In this document: in pieces, positions 28,021-36,015 of the stretch
Layout: each line of letters begins with the position of its first letter
Position numbering within the stretch: the first letter of the stretch is position 1
NCBI RefSeq assembly: GCF_002256285.1
Contig: NZ_NKJE01000005.1
Span: 1-64,000 of the forward strand
Direction of reading: 5' to 3'
DNA: 64,000 bases
Source of the DNA: Flavobacterium sp. BFFFF1
GTDB taxonomy: Bacteria; Bacteroidota; Bacteroidia; Flavobacteriales; Flavobacteriaceae
Notes under the pieces: model-generated
Seen by the model: only the letters and a program-made list of their open reading frames with translations
Database searches by the model: none
Told to the model about the DNA's origin: nothing
Program-made: the position numbers and the translations under genes

Positions 28021-29494
28021 CCTCCACAATCTTCCTGTCATTCGATAACCGCGGAATCTTATTTTGCCCACCCAGTTTCCCTATGGATTTCATGTATTCC
28101 TGAAAGCCGTTTTTGGGCACTTGTGAAATGACAAGCGTCCGCAACACACTTCCGGAAATTAAATCGTCGTAGTAGGTATTCTGCTTCCTCATGGCTGCGT
28201 CGATTTTCAAGGCGAAATCTTCAATATCGTCTGGCCGATTCTCAAATTCGATAAACCACTCGTGGTACGGCAATCCTTTTTGTGGATTAATTTGTGGTGC
28301 AACGGTGAACTCATTCACACGGATTTCGGTATGTTCCATGGCTTCCTGCAGGGCACTTTCCACTTCCTTCCCAATGACATGTTCTCCAAACGCCGAAATA
28401 AAATGCTTAATCCTCCCGGAAACAATGACCCGATACGGTTTCAGTGACGTAAATTGAACCGTATCGCCGATATTGTATGCCCAAAGCCCGGCGTTTGTCG
28501 AAATGATCATTACATAATTTACACCCAACGCCACTTCTCCAATCGTATGCCGTTTAGGGTTTTCAGTGAAAAATTCGTCCGCTTTTACAAATTCATAAAA
28601 GATACCGGAATTTAATAGCAGCAACATGCCTTTTTCCTGCTGTGAATCCTGATAGGCAAAAAAACCTTCAGATGCAGGAAACAATTCGATACTGTCTACT
28701 TTCCGCCCAATCAGATTTTCGAATTTTGCCCGATATGGTTCGTAATTGACGCCTCCGTATATAAATAGATTGAAGTCCTTAAACAATTCCCCGACGGGCT
28801 TTCCGGACTGCTGTCTCAATTTTTCAAAATACATCTGGACCCACGACGGAATTCCGGAAATTACAGTCATGGTTTCTTGGATGGTTTCTTTCACGATGGC
28901 GTCGACTTTGGTCTCCCAATCCTCGATACAATTGGTTTCCAAAGAGGGCAGCCGGTTTTTCTGTAAATACTTTGGGACATAATGCGCCACTATTCCGGAA
29001 AGCCTTCCCAGTTTTATCCCGTTTTTTTCCTCCAGTTCGGGGCTTCCCTGAAGGAAAATCATTTTCCCGTTCACAAAGTCGGCGTGGCCAGTTTCATGGA
29101 TATAATGCAGGATAGCATCTCGCGCAGCCTGGATGTGAAATGGCATTGACTCCTTTGTTAGCGGAATGTATTTGGCACCGGAAGTGGTTCCTGAAGTTTT
29201 GGCAAAATACAACGGCTTGCCGGGCCAGAGTATGTCTGATTGTCCTTTCACCACCTTTTCCACATAGTCTTTGAGCTGTTCATAATCTCGGATGGGAACC
29301 TGTTTCGAAAAATCTTCAAAGCTTTGGATCTGATCAAAATGATGGTCCCTGCCAAAATCGGTATTTTTGGCCTTCTGAATGAGCTGGGTGAAAACCTTCT
29401 GCTGCGTGGCCTCCGGATTGCGCGACCACTTTTGTGTATTCCTGAAAACCCGCGAAGCGAAAATTTTTGCGGCTAACGCCTTGATTGAAGCCAT
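27995..29494 (-). CDS. GH3-type acyl-adenylate/amido synthetase family protein
   Basis: About 499 residues from ATG 29492-29494 (MASIKALAAK); a longer frame to 29548 overlaps the upstream peptidase gene and is less likely. It shows the GH3 features YFAKTSGTTSGAKYIPLT (P-loop-like ATP motif), FPASEGFFAYQD and YNIGDTVQFTS. Plant GH3 enzymes adenylate a carboxylic acid and join it to an amino acid; bacterial members are of unknown substrate. It starts 2 bases after the M23 peptidase stop, so the two are co-transcribed. The usual bacterial length is about 500. Confidence 0.9.
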   Translation of the reverse strand: MASIKALAAKIFASRVFRNTQKWSRNPEATQQKVFTQLIQKAKNTDFGRDHHFDQIQSFEDFSKQVPIRDYEQLKDYVEKVVKGQSDILWPGKPLYFAKTSGTTSGAKYIPLTKESMPFHIQAARDAILHYIHETGHADFVNGKMIFLQGSPELEEKNGIKLGRLSGIVAHYVPKYLQKNRLPSLETNCIEDWETKVDAIVKETIQETMTVISGIPSWVQMYFEKLRQQSGKPVGELFKDFNLFIYGGVNYEPYRAKFENLIGRKVDSIELFPASEGFFAYQDSQQEKGMLLLLNSGIFYEFVKADEFFTENPKRHTIGEVALGVNYVMIISTNAGLWAYNIGDTVQFTSLKPYRVIVSGRIKHFISAFGEHVIGKEVESALQEAMEHTEIRVNEFTVAPQINPQKGLPYHEWFIEFENRPDDIEDFALKIDAAMRKQNTYYDDLISGSVLRTLVISQVPKNGFQEYMKSIGKLGGQNKIPRLSNDRKIVEELANGIIR

Positions 29495-29496
29495 AG

Positions 29497-30366
29497 TTAT
29501 TCGAATTCGATAAATTGTGACGGATCGATCGGATAGCCATCTTTCCAAAGTTCAAAATGCAGGTGTATGCCTGTTGATTGTTCTCCTGTCGAACCGGCCA
29601 CTGCAATCACTTCGCCGGTCTTGACTTTATCGCCCTGTTCCGCGGTCAGTGATTCGCAGTGCTTATAGGCGGAGATTAAACCGTCATTGTGGCGCAGGAT
29701 GATGACGTTTCCATTTGTCGGCGTCCAGTCTGCGAAAATCACGGCGCCAGCCGCCACTGCTTTAATGGGAGTATCTTTTGCAACAGCAATATCGACGGCA
29801 TAATGCCTGTTTTTAACACTATAGGCTTCCGTCACCATTCCTTTAACAGGCGAAAAAAGGACAATTCCCGTCCTGGAAGAGGCCTGTTCGAAAAGATTGT
29901 ATTTGTCTTCCTGTTCCACTTCCTTTCGCAGTTTAAGATCCTCTTCACCCGGCTGCATATTCAGCTTTGAGGCATCCACAATGTCGCCTGCAGTGATAGA
30001 ATCTTTATTGAGTCTCGCATAGTCGAGGTTGTTCGTCAAAACCTTCCTGATCGCATTGATGTAGGCCTCATTTTTGCGCAAAGCATTGGAGAGCGAATCA
30101 GACTTGAGTGCCAGTTCGGTGGCGTCCTGTTTTAATTTCGAGGAAGCATAACCCGGGATATACTCGCGGAGCGGGGTAAACGCTATGATGTAAGTGGTGA
30201 TAAAAATAATCAGTACGGCACCAACGGTCGCCACGACAAAAACGTTCATCAGTGTGAGCTTCAATGAGAAAATCTCCTCAAAAGTCTCGTCATTCAGGAT
30301 GACAAGCCTGTTTTTGGCAAACAGTTTTTTCTTGATGCGCTGTCTCTTGAGCCGTTTTTCAGACAT
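29497..30366 (-). CDS. M23 (LytM-type) metallopeptidase, membrane-anchored
   Basis: 289 residues: a very basic N-terminus (KRLKRQRIKKKLF), one TM helix (about 41-63), a coiled-coil-like linker (80-165) and a C-terminal M23 domain (about 170-289). Zinc/catalytic residues are visible in NRHYAVDIA (His, Asp), SAYKH and IHLHFELW (HLH), so it should be an active peptidoglycan endopeptidase acting in the periplasm. It heads the unit M23, GH3, CarboxypepD_reg. The minus-strand -7 element lies at 30384-30391. Confidence 0.93.
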   Translation of the reverse strand: MSEKRLKRQRIKKKLFAKNRLVILNDETFEEIFSLKLTLMNVFVVATVGAVLIIFITTYIIAFTPLREYIPGYASSKLKQDATELALKSDSLSNALRKNEAYINAIRKVLTNNLDYARLNKDSITAGDIVDASKLNMQPGEEDLKLRKEVEQEDKYNLFEQASSRTGIVLFSPVKGMVTEAYSVKNRHYAVDIAVAKDTPIKAVAAGAVIFADWTPTNGNVIILRHNDGLISAYKHCESLTAEQGDKVKTGEVIAVAGSTGEQSTGIHLHFELWKDGYPIDPSQFIEFE

Positions 30367-30383
30367 GGTTTTTATTTGTGTTA

Positions 30384-30391
30384 CAAATATA
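30384..30391 (-). promoter_or_regulatory. -7 element for the M23 gene
   Basis: Minus-strand TATATTTG matches TAnnTTTG, 18 bases before the ATG at 30366. Confidence 0.5.
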
Positions 30392-30506
30392 GAAATTTAT
30401 CATGGCCTATCGGAAATAGGCTGTTAACATAACGAAACGTTTGTTCGTAAAGTCTAAAATAATCACAAATTAAAATCCGGTTTAGACATTCGGGGAAGTT
30501 TTTTCA

Positions 30507-30514
30507 TAACTTTG
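30507..30514 (+). promoter_or_regulatory. -7 element for the first tatA-like gene
   Basis: TAACTTTG fits TAnnTTTG, 22 bases before ATG 30536. It rules against the longer frame starting at TTG 30512. Confidence 0.5.
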
Positions 30515-30535
30515 CCTTTAATTAAATTGTTTATT

Positions 30536-30790
30536 ATGATATCTTCAATGGTTTTCCTGGGTGACTTTGGAATGCAGGAAATAGTTTTTGTACTTATAAT
30601 TGTATTGCTGCTCTTCGGTGGTAAAAAAATCCCGGAGCTGATGAAAGGTTTGGGAAGCGGTGTTAAAGAATTTAAAAACGCTACTAAGGATGATAAATCT
30701 GTTCCGAACAAACCAGTTTCTACGGATCCCATTGCGCCCACCTCACCCCTGACGCCACCGCCTTCGCCACAGGAAGACGATAGAGCGTAA
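30536..30790 (+). CDS. tatA: TatA/E-family twin-arginine translocase subunit
   Basis: 84 residues: a short N-terminal segment, then the TatA core [24 protein letters not shown] (one TM helix, conserved FGGKKIPEL hinge), then an amphipathic helix ([14 protein letters not shown]) and an acidic, proline-rich tail. TatA forms the pore-like complex for folded protein export with TatC. Start is ATG 30536, below a TAnnTTTG element. A second, very similar gene lies 59 bases downstream; no tatC is in the window. Confidence 0.92.
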   Translation: MISSMVFLGDFGMQEIVFVLIIVLLLFGGKKIPELMKGLGSGVKEFKNATKDDKSVPNKPVSTDPIAPTSPLTPPPSPQEDDRA

Positions 30791-30821
30791 TTTTTAACCT
30801 CAGTTTAACAACTATAATACC

Positions 30822-30829
30822 TATATTTG
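30822..30829 (+). promoter_or_regulatory. -7 element for the second tatA-like gene
   Basis: TATATTTG matches TAnnTTTG, 20 bases before ATG 30850, so the second copy probably has its own transcript. Confidence 0.5.
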
Positions 30830-30849
30830 GTATTACTAAAATATTTATT

Positions 30850-31050
30850 ATGAATGCACTATATTTTTTTATGGGAGAAATCACTCCTATGAAAGTAATC
30901 CTGGTCCTTGCGATTGTACTTTTGTTGTTTGGTGGAAAGAAAATTCCGGAACTGATGAAAGGACTTGGAAGTGGCGTAAAAGAATTTAAAAACGCCGCCA
31001 AAGGTGAAGACGAAACACCTGCTCCGCGCAGGGAAGAAGAAAAAATTTAA
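30850..31050 (+). CDS. tatA: TatA/E-family translocase subunit, second copy
   Basis: 66 residues. The hinge and amphipathic helix ([20 protein letters not shown]) are identical to the upstream copy, the TM helix is similar ([12 protein letters not shown]) and the acidic tail is shorter. An alternative start at the ATG 30871 exists. Tandem arrangement and near-identical core point to a duplication, with divergence at the ends. A rho-independent terminator follows directly, shared with tex on the other strand. Confidence 0.92.
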   Translation: MNALYFFMGEITPMKVILVLAIVLLLFGGKKIPELMKGLGSGVKEFKNAAKGEDETPAPRREEEKI

Positions 31051-31053
31051 AGA

Positions 31054-31081
31054 AATCCCGGCTACTGACCGGGATTTTTTT
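31054..31081. terminator. hairpin terminator between tatA copy 2 and tex
   Basis: AATCCCGG (31054-31061) pairs with CCGGGATT (31069-31076), loop of 7, followed by a T run through 31081. It serves the plus strand best. The tex stop lies within the T run. Confidence 0.85.
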
Positions 31082-33203
31082 ATAGTATCATACTCAGTTG
31101 AATTCGTTTCCGGCTTTCATCCACCTCAGTTACTTTAACCTGAACATGCTCGTGTAATTTCACGACTTCATTCACATCGGAAACAAAGCCTGCGCGCAGT
31201 TGTGAAATGTGCACCAGCCCGCTTTCCTTAAGTCCTATATCAACAAAACAGCCGAAATTCGTAATGTTATTTACGATTCCCGGCAACACCATCCCTGTTT
31301 TCAAATCGGACATCGTGCGGACATTGCTGTCAAATTCAAATACCTTCGCCGATTTTCGGGGGTCAAGTCCCGGCTTTTCCAATTCGCGGATGATGTCTTT
31401 CAACCCAAGCAGTCCTATTTCAGGCGTAATGTATTTTTCCGGCGCAATCAGTTTTGTTTTCTCCTTGTTCGCAATCAGATCATGTACAGACAACTTTAAA
31501 TCCTTGGCCATTTTTTCTACAATGGGATAGGCTTCCGGGTGTACAGCCGAATTGTCCAGCGGATTCTTCCCGTTAGCAATCCTGACGAATGCCGCGCCCT
31601 GCTGGAAAGCTTTGTCCCCCAGGCGTGGTACTTTTTTGAGCTGTTTTCGGTCTTCAAAGGGTCCATTTTCAGAGCGATATTGTATAATGTTCTCTGCGAG
31701 TTTCTCCCCAATTCCGCTCACATACGACAACAGGTGTTTGCTCGCCGTGTTGATATTGACACCCACCGAATTTACGCAGCGCACCACCACCGTATCCAGC
31801 TCCCCTTTCAACTTTCCCTGATCAACATCGTGTTGGTATTGACCGACACCGATGGCCTTCGGGTCAATTTTAACCAACTCTGCCAACGGATCGGACAGCC
31901 GCCTTCCGATGGATACCGAACCGCGCACCGTCACGTCATAAGACGGAAATTCCTCGCGCGCAATTTTTGAAGCCGAATACACCGAAGCGCCGGCTTCGCT
32001 CACCACAAAAACCTGCACAGGCTTGTCGAAAGCAATTTTTTTGATGAAGAATTCGGTCTCCCTTGAGGCAGTTCCATTTCCGATGGCGATGGCGTCGATT
32101 TTATAAGCATTGACCATCGACTTGATTTTCTTCATGGCGATGCCGGTTTCGTTTTGTGGCGCATGCGGATAAATCGTCTCATTGTAAAGCAGATCCCCTT
32201 TCTCATCAAGGCAAACAATTTTACAGCCGCTACGGTAACCCGGATCAATTGCGAGTATGCGTTTTTCGCCTAATGGCGGCGCCAGAAGCAACTGACTTAA
32301 ATTGGTGGCAAATACCTGTATGGAATTGGCGTCGGCTTTGGCTTTGGCTTCCTGCAGGGCTTCATTCGAAATGGCCGGTGCCAGTAAACGTTTCAGGCTG
32401 TCTTCAATGGCCTGCTCGATGTGCGGCGTGGTATCGTTGTTCTTCTTAATGATGATCTCCCTTACAAGGTGAAACGCCTCTTCCGGATCCGATTCGACCT
32501 TAAGCTTTACAAATCCTTCGCTTTCCGCACGCAGCATCGCCAGCAAACGGTGCGGCGGCGCCTTGGTAAGGCTTTCGGACCAGTCGAAATACTGGCTGAA
32601 TTTCTGCGCGGCTTCGTCGTCTTTTTTTGATTTTGACACTTTGGCTTCAATCTGCGCGGTTTTATGATACAGCCTCCTGAGCTGTTTCCGGACGTATATG
32701 TTTTCATTCACCCATTCTGCAATGATGTCACGCGCCCCCTGCAACGCCTCGTCTTCGTTTTTGACGTTCTTGTTCAGGAAACGTGTAGAGATGAAATCAA
32801 CATCGTCATTTCCCTGCGCCATGATGATTTTGGCTAGGGGTTCCAAACCATTTTCCCGTGCGACATCGGCACTGGTTTTTTTCTTCTTTTTGTACGGCAG
32901 GTAAAAGTCCTCAAGCTCCTGCAAATCGAAACTCTGCTCAATTTTCTGGCGGAATTCCGGCGTAAGTGCATTTTGTTCCAGAACGGACTTCAAGATTGTT
33001 TCCTTGCGCTTCAGGATGGCTTCGTAATTGGAATTCAGTTTCGCAATTTGCTCGACCACGACCTCATCCAGATTGCCGGTTTGGTCTTTGCGGTACCGCG
33101 AAATAAAAGGAATGGTACAATCTTCTGCCAAAAGTTTCAGCGTGTTCTCAATATTCTTAGGCGCAGTATTTACCTGATTTTGTATGAATTGGACAGCGGT
33201 CAT
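31080..33203 (-). CDS. tex: Tex family RNA-binding transcription accessory protein
   Basis: 707 residues with the full Tex layout: N-terminal helical region, YqgF/RNase H-like domain (about 325-430, ILAIDPGYRSGCKIVCLD), helix-hairpin-helix part (VNINTASKHLLSYVSGIG) and a C-terminal S1 domain (about 635-707, GMVLPGIVNNITNFGCFVDI). Cytoplasmic nucleic-acid-binding protein; exact role is uncertain even in model species. It appears monocistronic, and an inverted repeat occupies the region upstream (33227-33293). Confidence 0.95.
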   Translation of the reverse strand: MTAVQFIQNQVNTAPKNIENTLKLLAEDCTIPFISRYRKDQTGNLDEVVVEQIAKLNSNYEAILKRKETILKSVLEQNALTPEFRQKIEQSFDLQELEDFYLPYKKKKKTSADVARENGLEPLAKIIMAQGNDDVDFISTRFLNKNVKNEDEALQGARDIIAEWVNENIYVRKQLRRLYHKTAQIEAKVSKSKKDDEAAQKFSQYFDWSESLTKAPPHRLLAMLRAESEGFVKLKVESDPEEAFHLVREIIIKKNNDTTPHIEQAIEDSLKRLLAPAISNEALQEAKAKADANSIQVFATNLSQLLLAPPLGEKRILAIDPGYRSGCKIVCLDEKGDLLYNETIYPHAPQNETGIAMKKIKSMVNAYKIDAIAIGNGTASRETEFFIKKIAFDKPVQVFVVSEAGASVYSASKIAREEFPSYDVTVRGSVSIGRRLSDPLAELVKIDPKAIGVGQYQHDVDQGKLKGELDTVVVRCVNSVGVNINTASKHLLSYVSGIGEKLAENIIQYRSENGPFEDRKQLKKVPRLGDKAFQQGAAFVRIANGKNPLDNSAVHPEAYPIVEKMAKDLKLSVHDLIANKEKTKLIAPEKYITPEIGLLGLKDIIRELEKPGLDPRKSAKVFEFDSNVRTMSDLKTGMVLPGIVNNITNFGCFVDIGLKESGLVHISQLRAGFVSDVNEVVKLHEHVQVKVTEVDESRKRIQLSMIL

Positions 33204-33226
33204 GGATTATTTTGAATTGTGAGTTA

Positions 33227-33293
33227 TAAATTTTAAATGGCTGTGGGCATCGTAGTACAAAACAATCATTTATAATTCAGCATTTAAAATTTA
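33227..33293. repeat. AT-rich inverted repeat upstream of tex
   Basis: TAAATTTTAAATG (33227-33239) and CATTTAAAATTTA (33281-33293) are exact reverse complements 41 bases apart, between tex (starting 33203) and the XRE gene's end. It looks like an intergenic repeat. No gene fits in the 108-base gap. Confidence 0.55.
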
Positions 33294-33311
33294 AAATAAA
33301 AAAAATGATTC

Positions 33312-33875
33312 CTATTTCACAAATCTAATCAGATTCGGGTAGAATTTTTTATTATTTCCTTTATTGATTCTTGCGGCAATAAAAATGGGGTACAGCAACG
33401 CCACTATGATCAACAGGTAATAGATGTAAAAAAAGGAAGGGATATAGTATTCATGCGATATTTTCCCATAGACCCCGATGACCAAAAATACATTTACCAA
33501 TATCGTAAAAAGGATTTGGAAGTTGAGTATGCTTTTTCCATGCACATCGACATTGATGATCCTGTCGCGTTTGTTAAGCCATAGAATTGCGGGGAGAATG
33601 ATGTTTCCCAAGGGAATAATCATTCCGGTCATTACCGACAAATGGAGAAAAATAATATACTTTCGGTCGTCTATTTTTCCATAATCCACCAGCTCTTCAA
33701 TGTTGATGTTTAACACTTCACAGATTTGTTTTAAGGTATTTCCGCGGGGTTCGTTATCACCTTTTTCGATGCGTTGCAACGTCCGCAAATTGATTTTTGA
33801 TAAATCTGCCAACTGCTCCTGGGACATCCCTTTTTGCTTTCTTACTTTTAAGATTCTTTCTCCAATAGATTCCAT
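33312..33875 (-). CDS. XRE-family regulator with C-terminal membrane helices
   Basis: 187 residues from ATG 33873-33875. The N-terminal HTH (IGERILKVRKQKGMSQEQLADLSKINLRTLQRIEKG, residues 3-38, split here for description) is a clear HTH_3 domain. Residues from about 72 on hold three or four TM helices (IFLHLSVMTGMIIPLG, NILIVNVFLVIG-type segments), resembling DUF4870-type tails. So it is a membrane-bound DNA-binding protein. The -7 element at 33899-33906 supports this start over the longer frame at 33947. Target unknown. Confidence 0.88.
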   Translation of the reverse strand: MESIGERILKVRKQKGMSQEQLADLSKINLRTLQRIEKGDNEPRGNTLKQICEVLNINIEELVDYGKIDDRKYIIFLHLSVMTGMIIPLGNIILPAILWLNKRDRIINVDVHGKSILNFQILFTILVNVFLVIGVYGKISHEYYIPSFFYIYYLLIIVALLYPIFIAARINKGNNKKFYPNLIRFVK

Positions 33876-33898
33876 GTTTTTCTTGTTTAAGGTTTGGA

Positions 33899-33906
33899 CA
33901 AAATTA
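33899..33906 (-). promoter_or_regulatory. -7 element for the XRE gene
   Basis: Minus-strand TAATTTTG fits TAnnTTTG and lies 24 bases before the ATG at 33875, inside the longer alternative frame. Confidence 0.45.
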
Positions 33907-33988
33907 GAACCGGAGCGTGGCATTTGATGACGGTTTTTATATGACATTTGTACGGCATTTGTGTCGAAACGCTTATTCCATTGGGAAT

Positions 33989-34894
33989 TTACTCTTCGAT
34001 TATAAAATCTTTCGGACAGGCTTTCTCAAATTCGGGCTGGATGGTACAGTGGCTGATTTGGAAGTCATGGAATAAAACTTCTTCGATTTTACTGACCAAT
34101 TCGTTAAATGCTGAGATGCTCATGTCGCTGCGGCAGTCCAGATGTGCCTCAAAATGCAGCACATTATCGTTCAAATGCCAAAGATGGATGTGGTACAGTC
34201 TGTTTTCGCCGGTCACTTGATGAACCGCTTCCGCAATCGACTCTATTTTGAGGTTTTCGGGAGTGAAGAGCAACAGCATTTTAGTGGATGATTTTAGTAA
34301 GCCAAAACCCATGATGATCAGATAAACCGCAATGCCAAAAGTAATCACGCTGTCTACCCAGAACCATTGAAAATATTTCATCAGCAAACCGCCAGCCAAA
34401 ACAGCAATCGAGGCCATCATATCTGTAAAAAGATGGAGATACGCCGATTTCATATTGATGCTTTTCTGAGCATCTTTCCGAAGTAACAAAGCAGAAAAAC
34501 CATTGAATAATATTCCTAGTAAAGACAACCAGATTACCAATCCTGTACCAATGGCAACAGGATCTGAAAAACGCAAAACCGCTTCATAAATCAGGTAAAA
34601 TGCCACAATAATCAATGTGGCCGCGTTGATGAAGGCCGCTAATAATTCGGCACGTTTATAGCCAAAAGTGCTTGCCGCGTTTGCTTTCCTTTTGGCCAGT
34701 CGATGTGCTGCCAGGCTTAGGAACAGCGAAATCACATCACTGAAATTGTGCAGGGCATCCGACATTAAAGACAGGCTTCCGGAAATAATGCCGCCGACAA
34801 TCTGCGCCACCGTAATCCCAATATTAAGCACAATTGAAACCGAGAGATTTTGATCGCCGTTGTGGGAATGATGGTGGTGGTGATCGTGTGCCAT
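33989..34894 (-). CDS. cation diffusion facilitator family transporter
   Basis: 301 residues. A His-rich N-terminus (AHDHHHHHSHNGD) is followed by six TM helices with the metal-binding SLMSDALHNFSDV in TM2 and DMMASIA (in HLFTDMMAS) in TM5. A cytoplasmic C-terminal domain follows (about 205-301). Exports zinc or a similar divalent cation using the proton gradient. The metal is not fixed by sequence, but the His-rich tail and the H/D sites favour Zn. Begins immediately after the rpiB stop. Confidence 0.95.
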   Translation of the reverse strand: MAHDHHHHHSHNGDQNLSVSIVLNIGITVAQIVGGIISGSLSLMSDALHNFSDVISLFLSLAAHRLAKRKANAASTFGYKRAELLAAFINAATLIIVAFYLIYEAVLRFSDPVAIGTGLVIWLSLLGILFNGFSALLLRKDAQKSINMKSAYLHLFTDMMASIAVLAGGLLMKYFQWFWVDSVITFGIAVYLIIMGFGLLKSSTKMLLLFTPENLKIESIAEAVHQVTGENRLYHIHLWHLNDNVLHFEAHLDCRSDMSISAFNELVSKIEEVLFHDFQISHCTIQPEFEKACPKDFIIEE

Positions 34895-35326
34895 CTAGCT
34901 GCAGGCTATCTTATCGACGCGGTTTGCATGTCGGCCGCCTTCAAAAGCCGTATTCAAGAAAGTATCGACCATTTCGACTGCCTGTGGTATGGAAGTAAAC
35001 CGCGCTGGAATACTGATGACGTTCGCATTGTTATGTTGGCGCGCCAGCGCCGAAATTTCTTTCGTCCAGCACAAAGCCGATCGGATACCCTGGTGTTTGT
35101 TGACGGTCATATTGATGCCATTTCCGCTGCCGCAGATGACAATCCCGAATTCAGATTTGCCGCTTTCTACGTCATCAGCAACGGGATGCCCAAAGTCAGG
35201 ATAATCCACACTATTAAAAGTATCTGTTCCGTGGTTGGTTACGTGATGTCCTTTTGCTTCAAGCATTTCGACGATCGCCTTTTTGTAGTCAGGGCCTGCG
35301 TGGTCGTTTCCGATGGAGATTTTCAT
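34895..35326 (-). CDS. rpiB: ribose 5-phosphate isomerase B
   Basis: Interconverts ribose-5-P and ribulose-5-P in the pentose phosphate pathway. 143 residues from ATG 35324-35326 (MKISIGNDHAGPDYK). It shows the catalytic Cys region VICGSGNGINMTVNKHQGIR and HNNANVISIPARF. The frame is open to 35353, but the -7 element CAAAGTTA (plus strand, 35351-35358) overlaps that extension. It is the first leftward gene beside the candidate origin. Confidence 0.95.
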   Translation of the reverse strand: MKISIGNDHAGPDYKKAIVEMLEAKGHHVTNHGTDTFNSVDYPDFGHPVADDVESGKSEFGIVICGSGNGINMTVNKHQGIRSALCWTKEISALARQHNNANVISIPARFTSIPQAVEMVDTFLNTAFEGGRHANRVDKIACS

Positions 35327-35350
35327 TTTTGTGAGATTAGTTGTGTCTTG

Positions 35351-35358
35351 CAAAGTTA
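35351..35358 (-). promoter_or_regulatory. -7 element for rpiB-CDF
   Basis: Minus-strand TAACTTTG matches TAnnTTTG, 24 bases before the rpiB ATG. Confidence 0.5.
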
Positions 35359-36015
35359 ACTACAATCTTTTACAACAACAATTTGAATCCTCCTTTAAGT
35401 TTACCACAAATTATTTGAAATAAATGTTAAAATACTTCAATGTTAATACATTTTATAAATTGCTGATATCCAACTAACTTTAAATTAACATATTTTGTTT
35501 ATAAGTTCAGATGGAATTTTAGAAGTTTTTTTTTGTGGTATCAATTTAATTGCTAATCCAAAATAGAAATGAGAAACGCAAGAAATGTTTGCGGAATTTT
35601 TTGAAGAGTTATCCATAGTTTTTTATGTCTTATCAACAGGTTTCGGAAAACAATTTAAGAACAAATATGCCTTGTTTTTGGTTATTAACACTTGTTAATT
35701 AAATATTAAAATAGGCTCATCCACAAGCTTTTGGAATGTAAATTTTATGTTAGTAAATTGTTATAACAACTTAAATTGGGATATTGGCGCTCCTGCCGAT
35801 AAAATTATTGTCACTATTAACACGCTATAATAACCATCAAAATTTTAAATTTCAATTTTCTTTTTTTCTGATGTTTTTAGTTGTTGTTGAAAACTTATGT
35901 TTTGAATATCTCGTTTCAACGCTTTTTGTAATCGTTATATTTTTTATAAATGTTAAAGCGGAATGGGAGTGTTGTAGATTCTTATTTGTAATTTTCCGTT
36001 TTTAAGAAAAGATTT
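35359..36015. other. candidate chromosomal replication origin (oriC)
   Basis: A 660-base AT-rich region between divergent rpiB and rnr. Four same-orientation 9-mers, each one mismatch from the DnaA box TTATNCACA, lie within 117 bases: TTATCCATA (35609), TTATCAACA (35630), TTATTAACA (35682) and TCATCCACA (35717). Weaker ones are CTATTAACA (35814) and TTTACCACA (35400). AT-only stretches flank them. Almost all genes to the left are on the minus strand and most to the right on the plus strand, as expected around a bidirectional origin. Three parS sites lie 16 kb to the right. A short 73-codon frame at 35784-36005 is not convincing. The origin call is inference; a GC-skew plot was not possible here. 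Confidence 0.5.

Noticed and set aside
35784..36005. 73-codon frame in the rpiB-rnr gap
   Set aside because: AT-rich, no -7 element or ribosome-binding logic, hydrophobic low-complexity product; it lies in the candidate origin.
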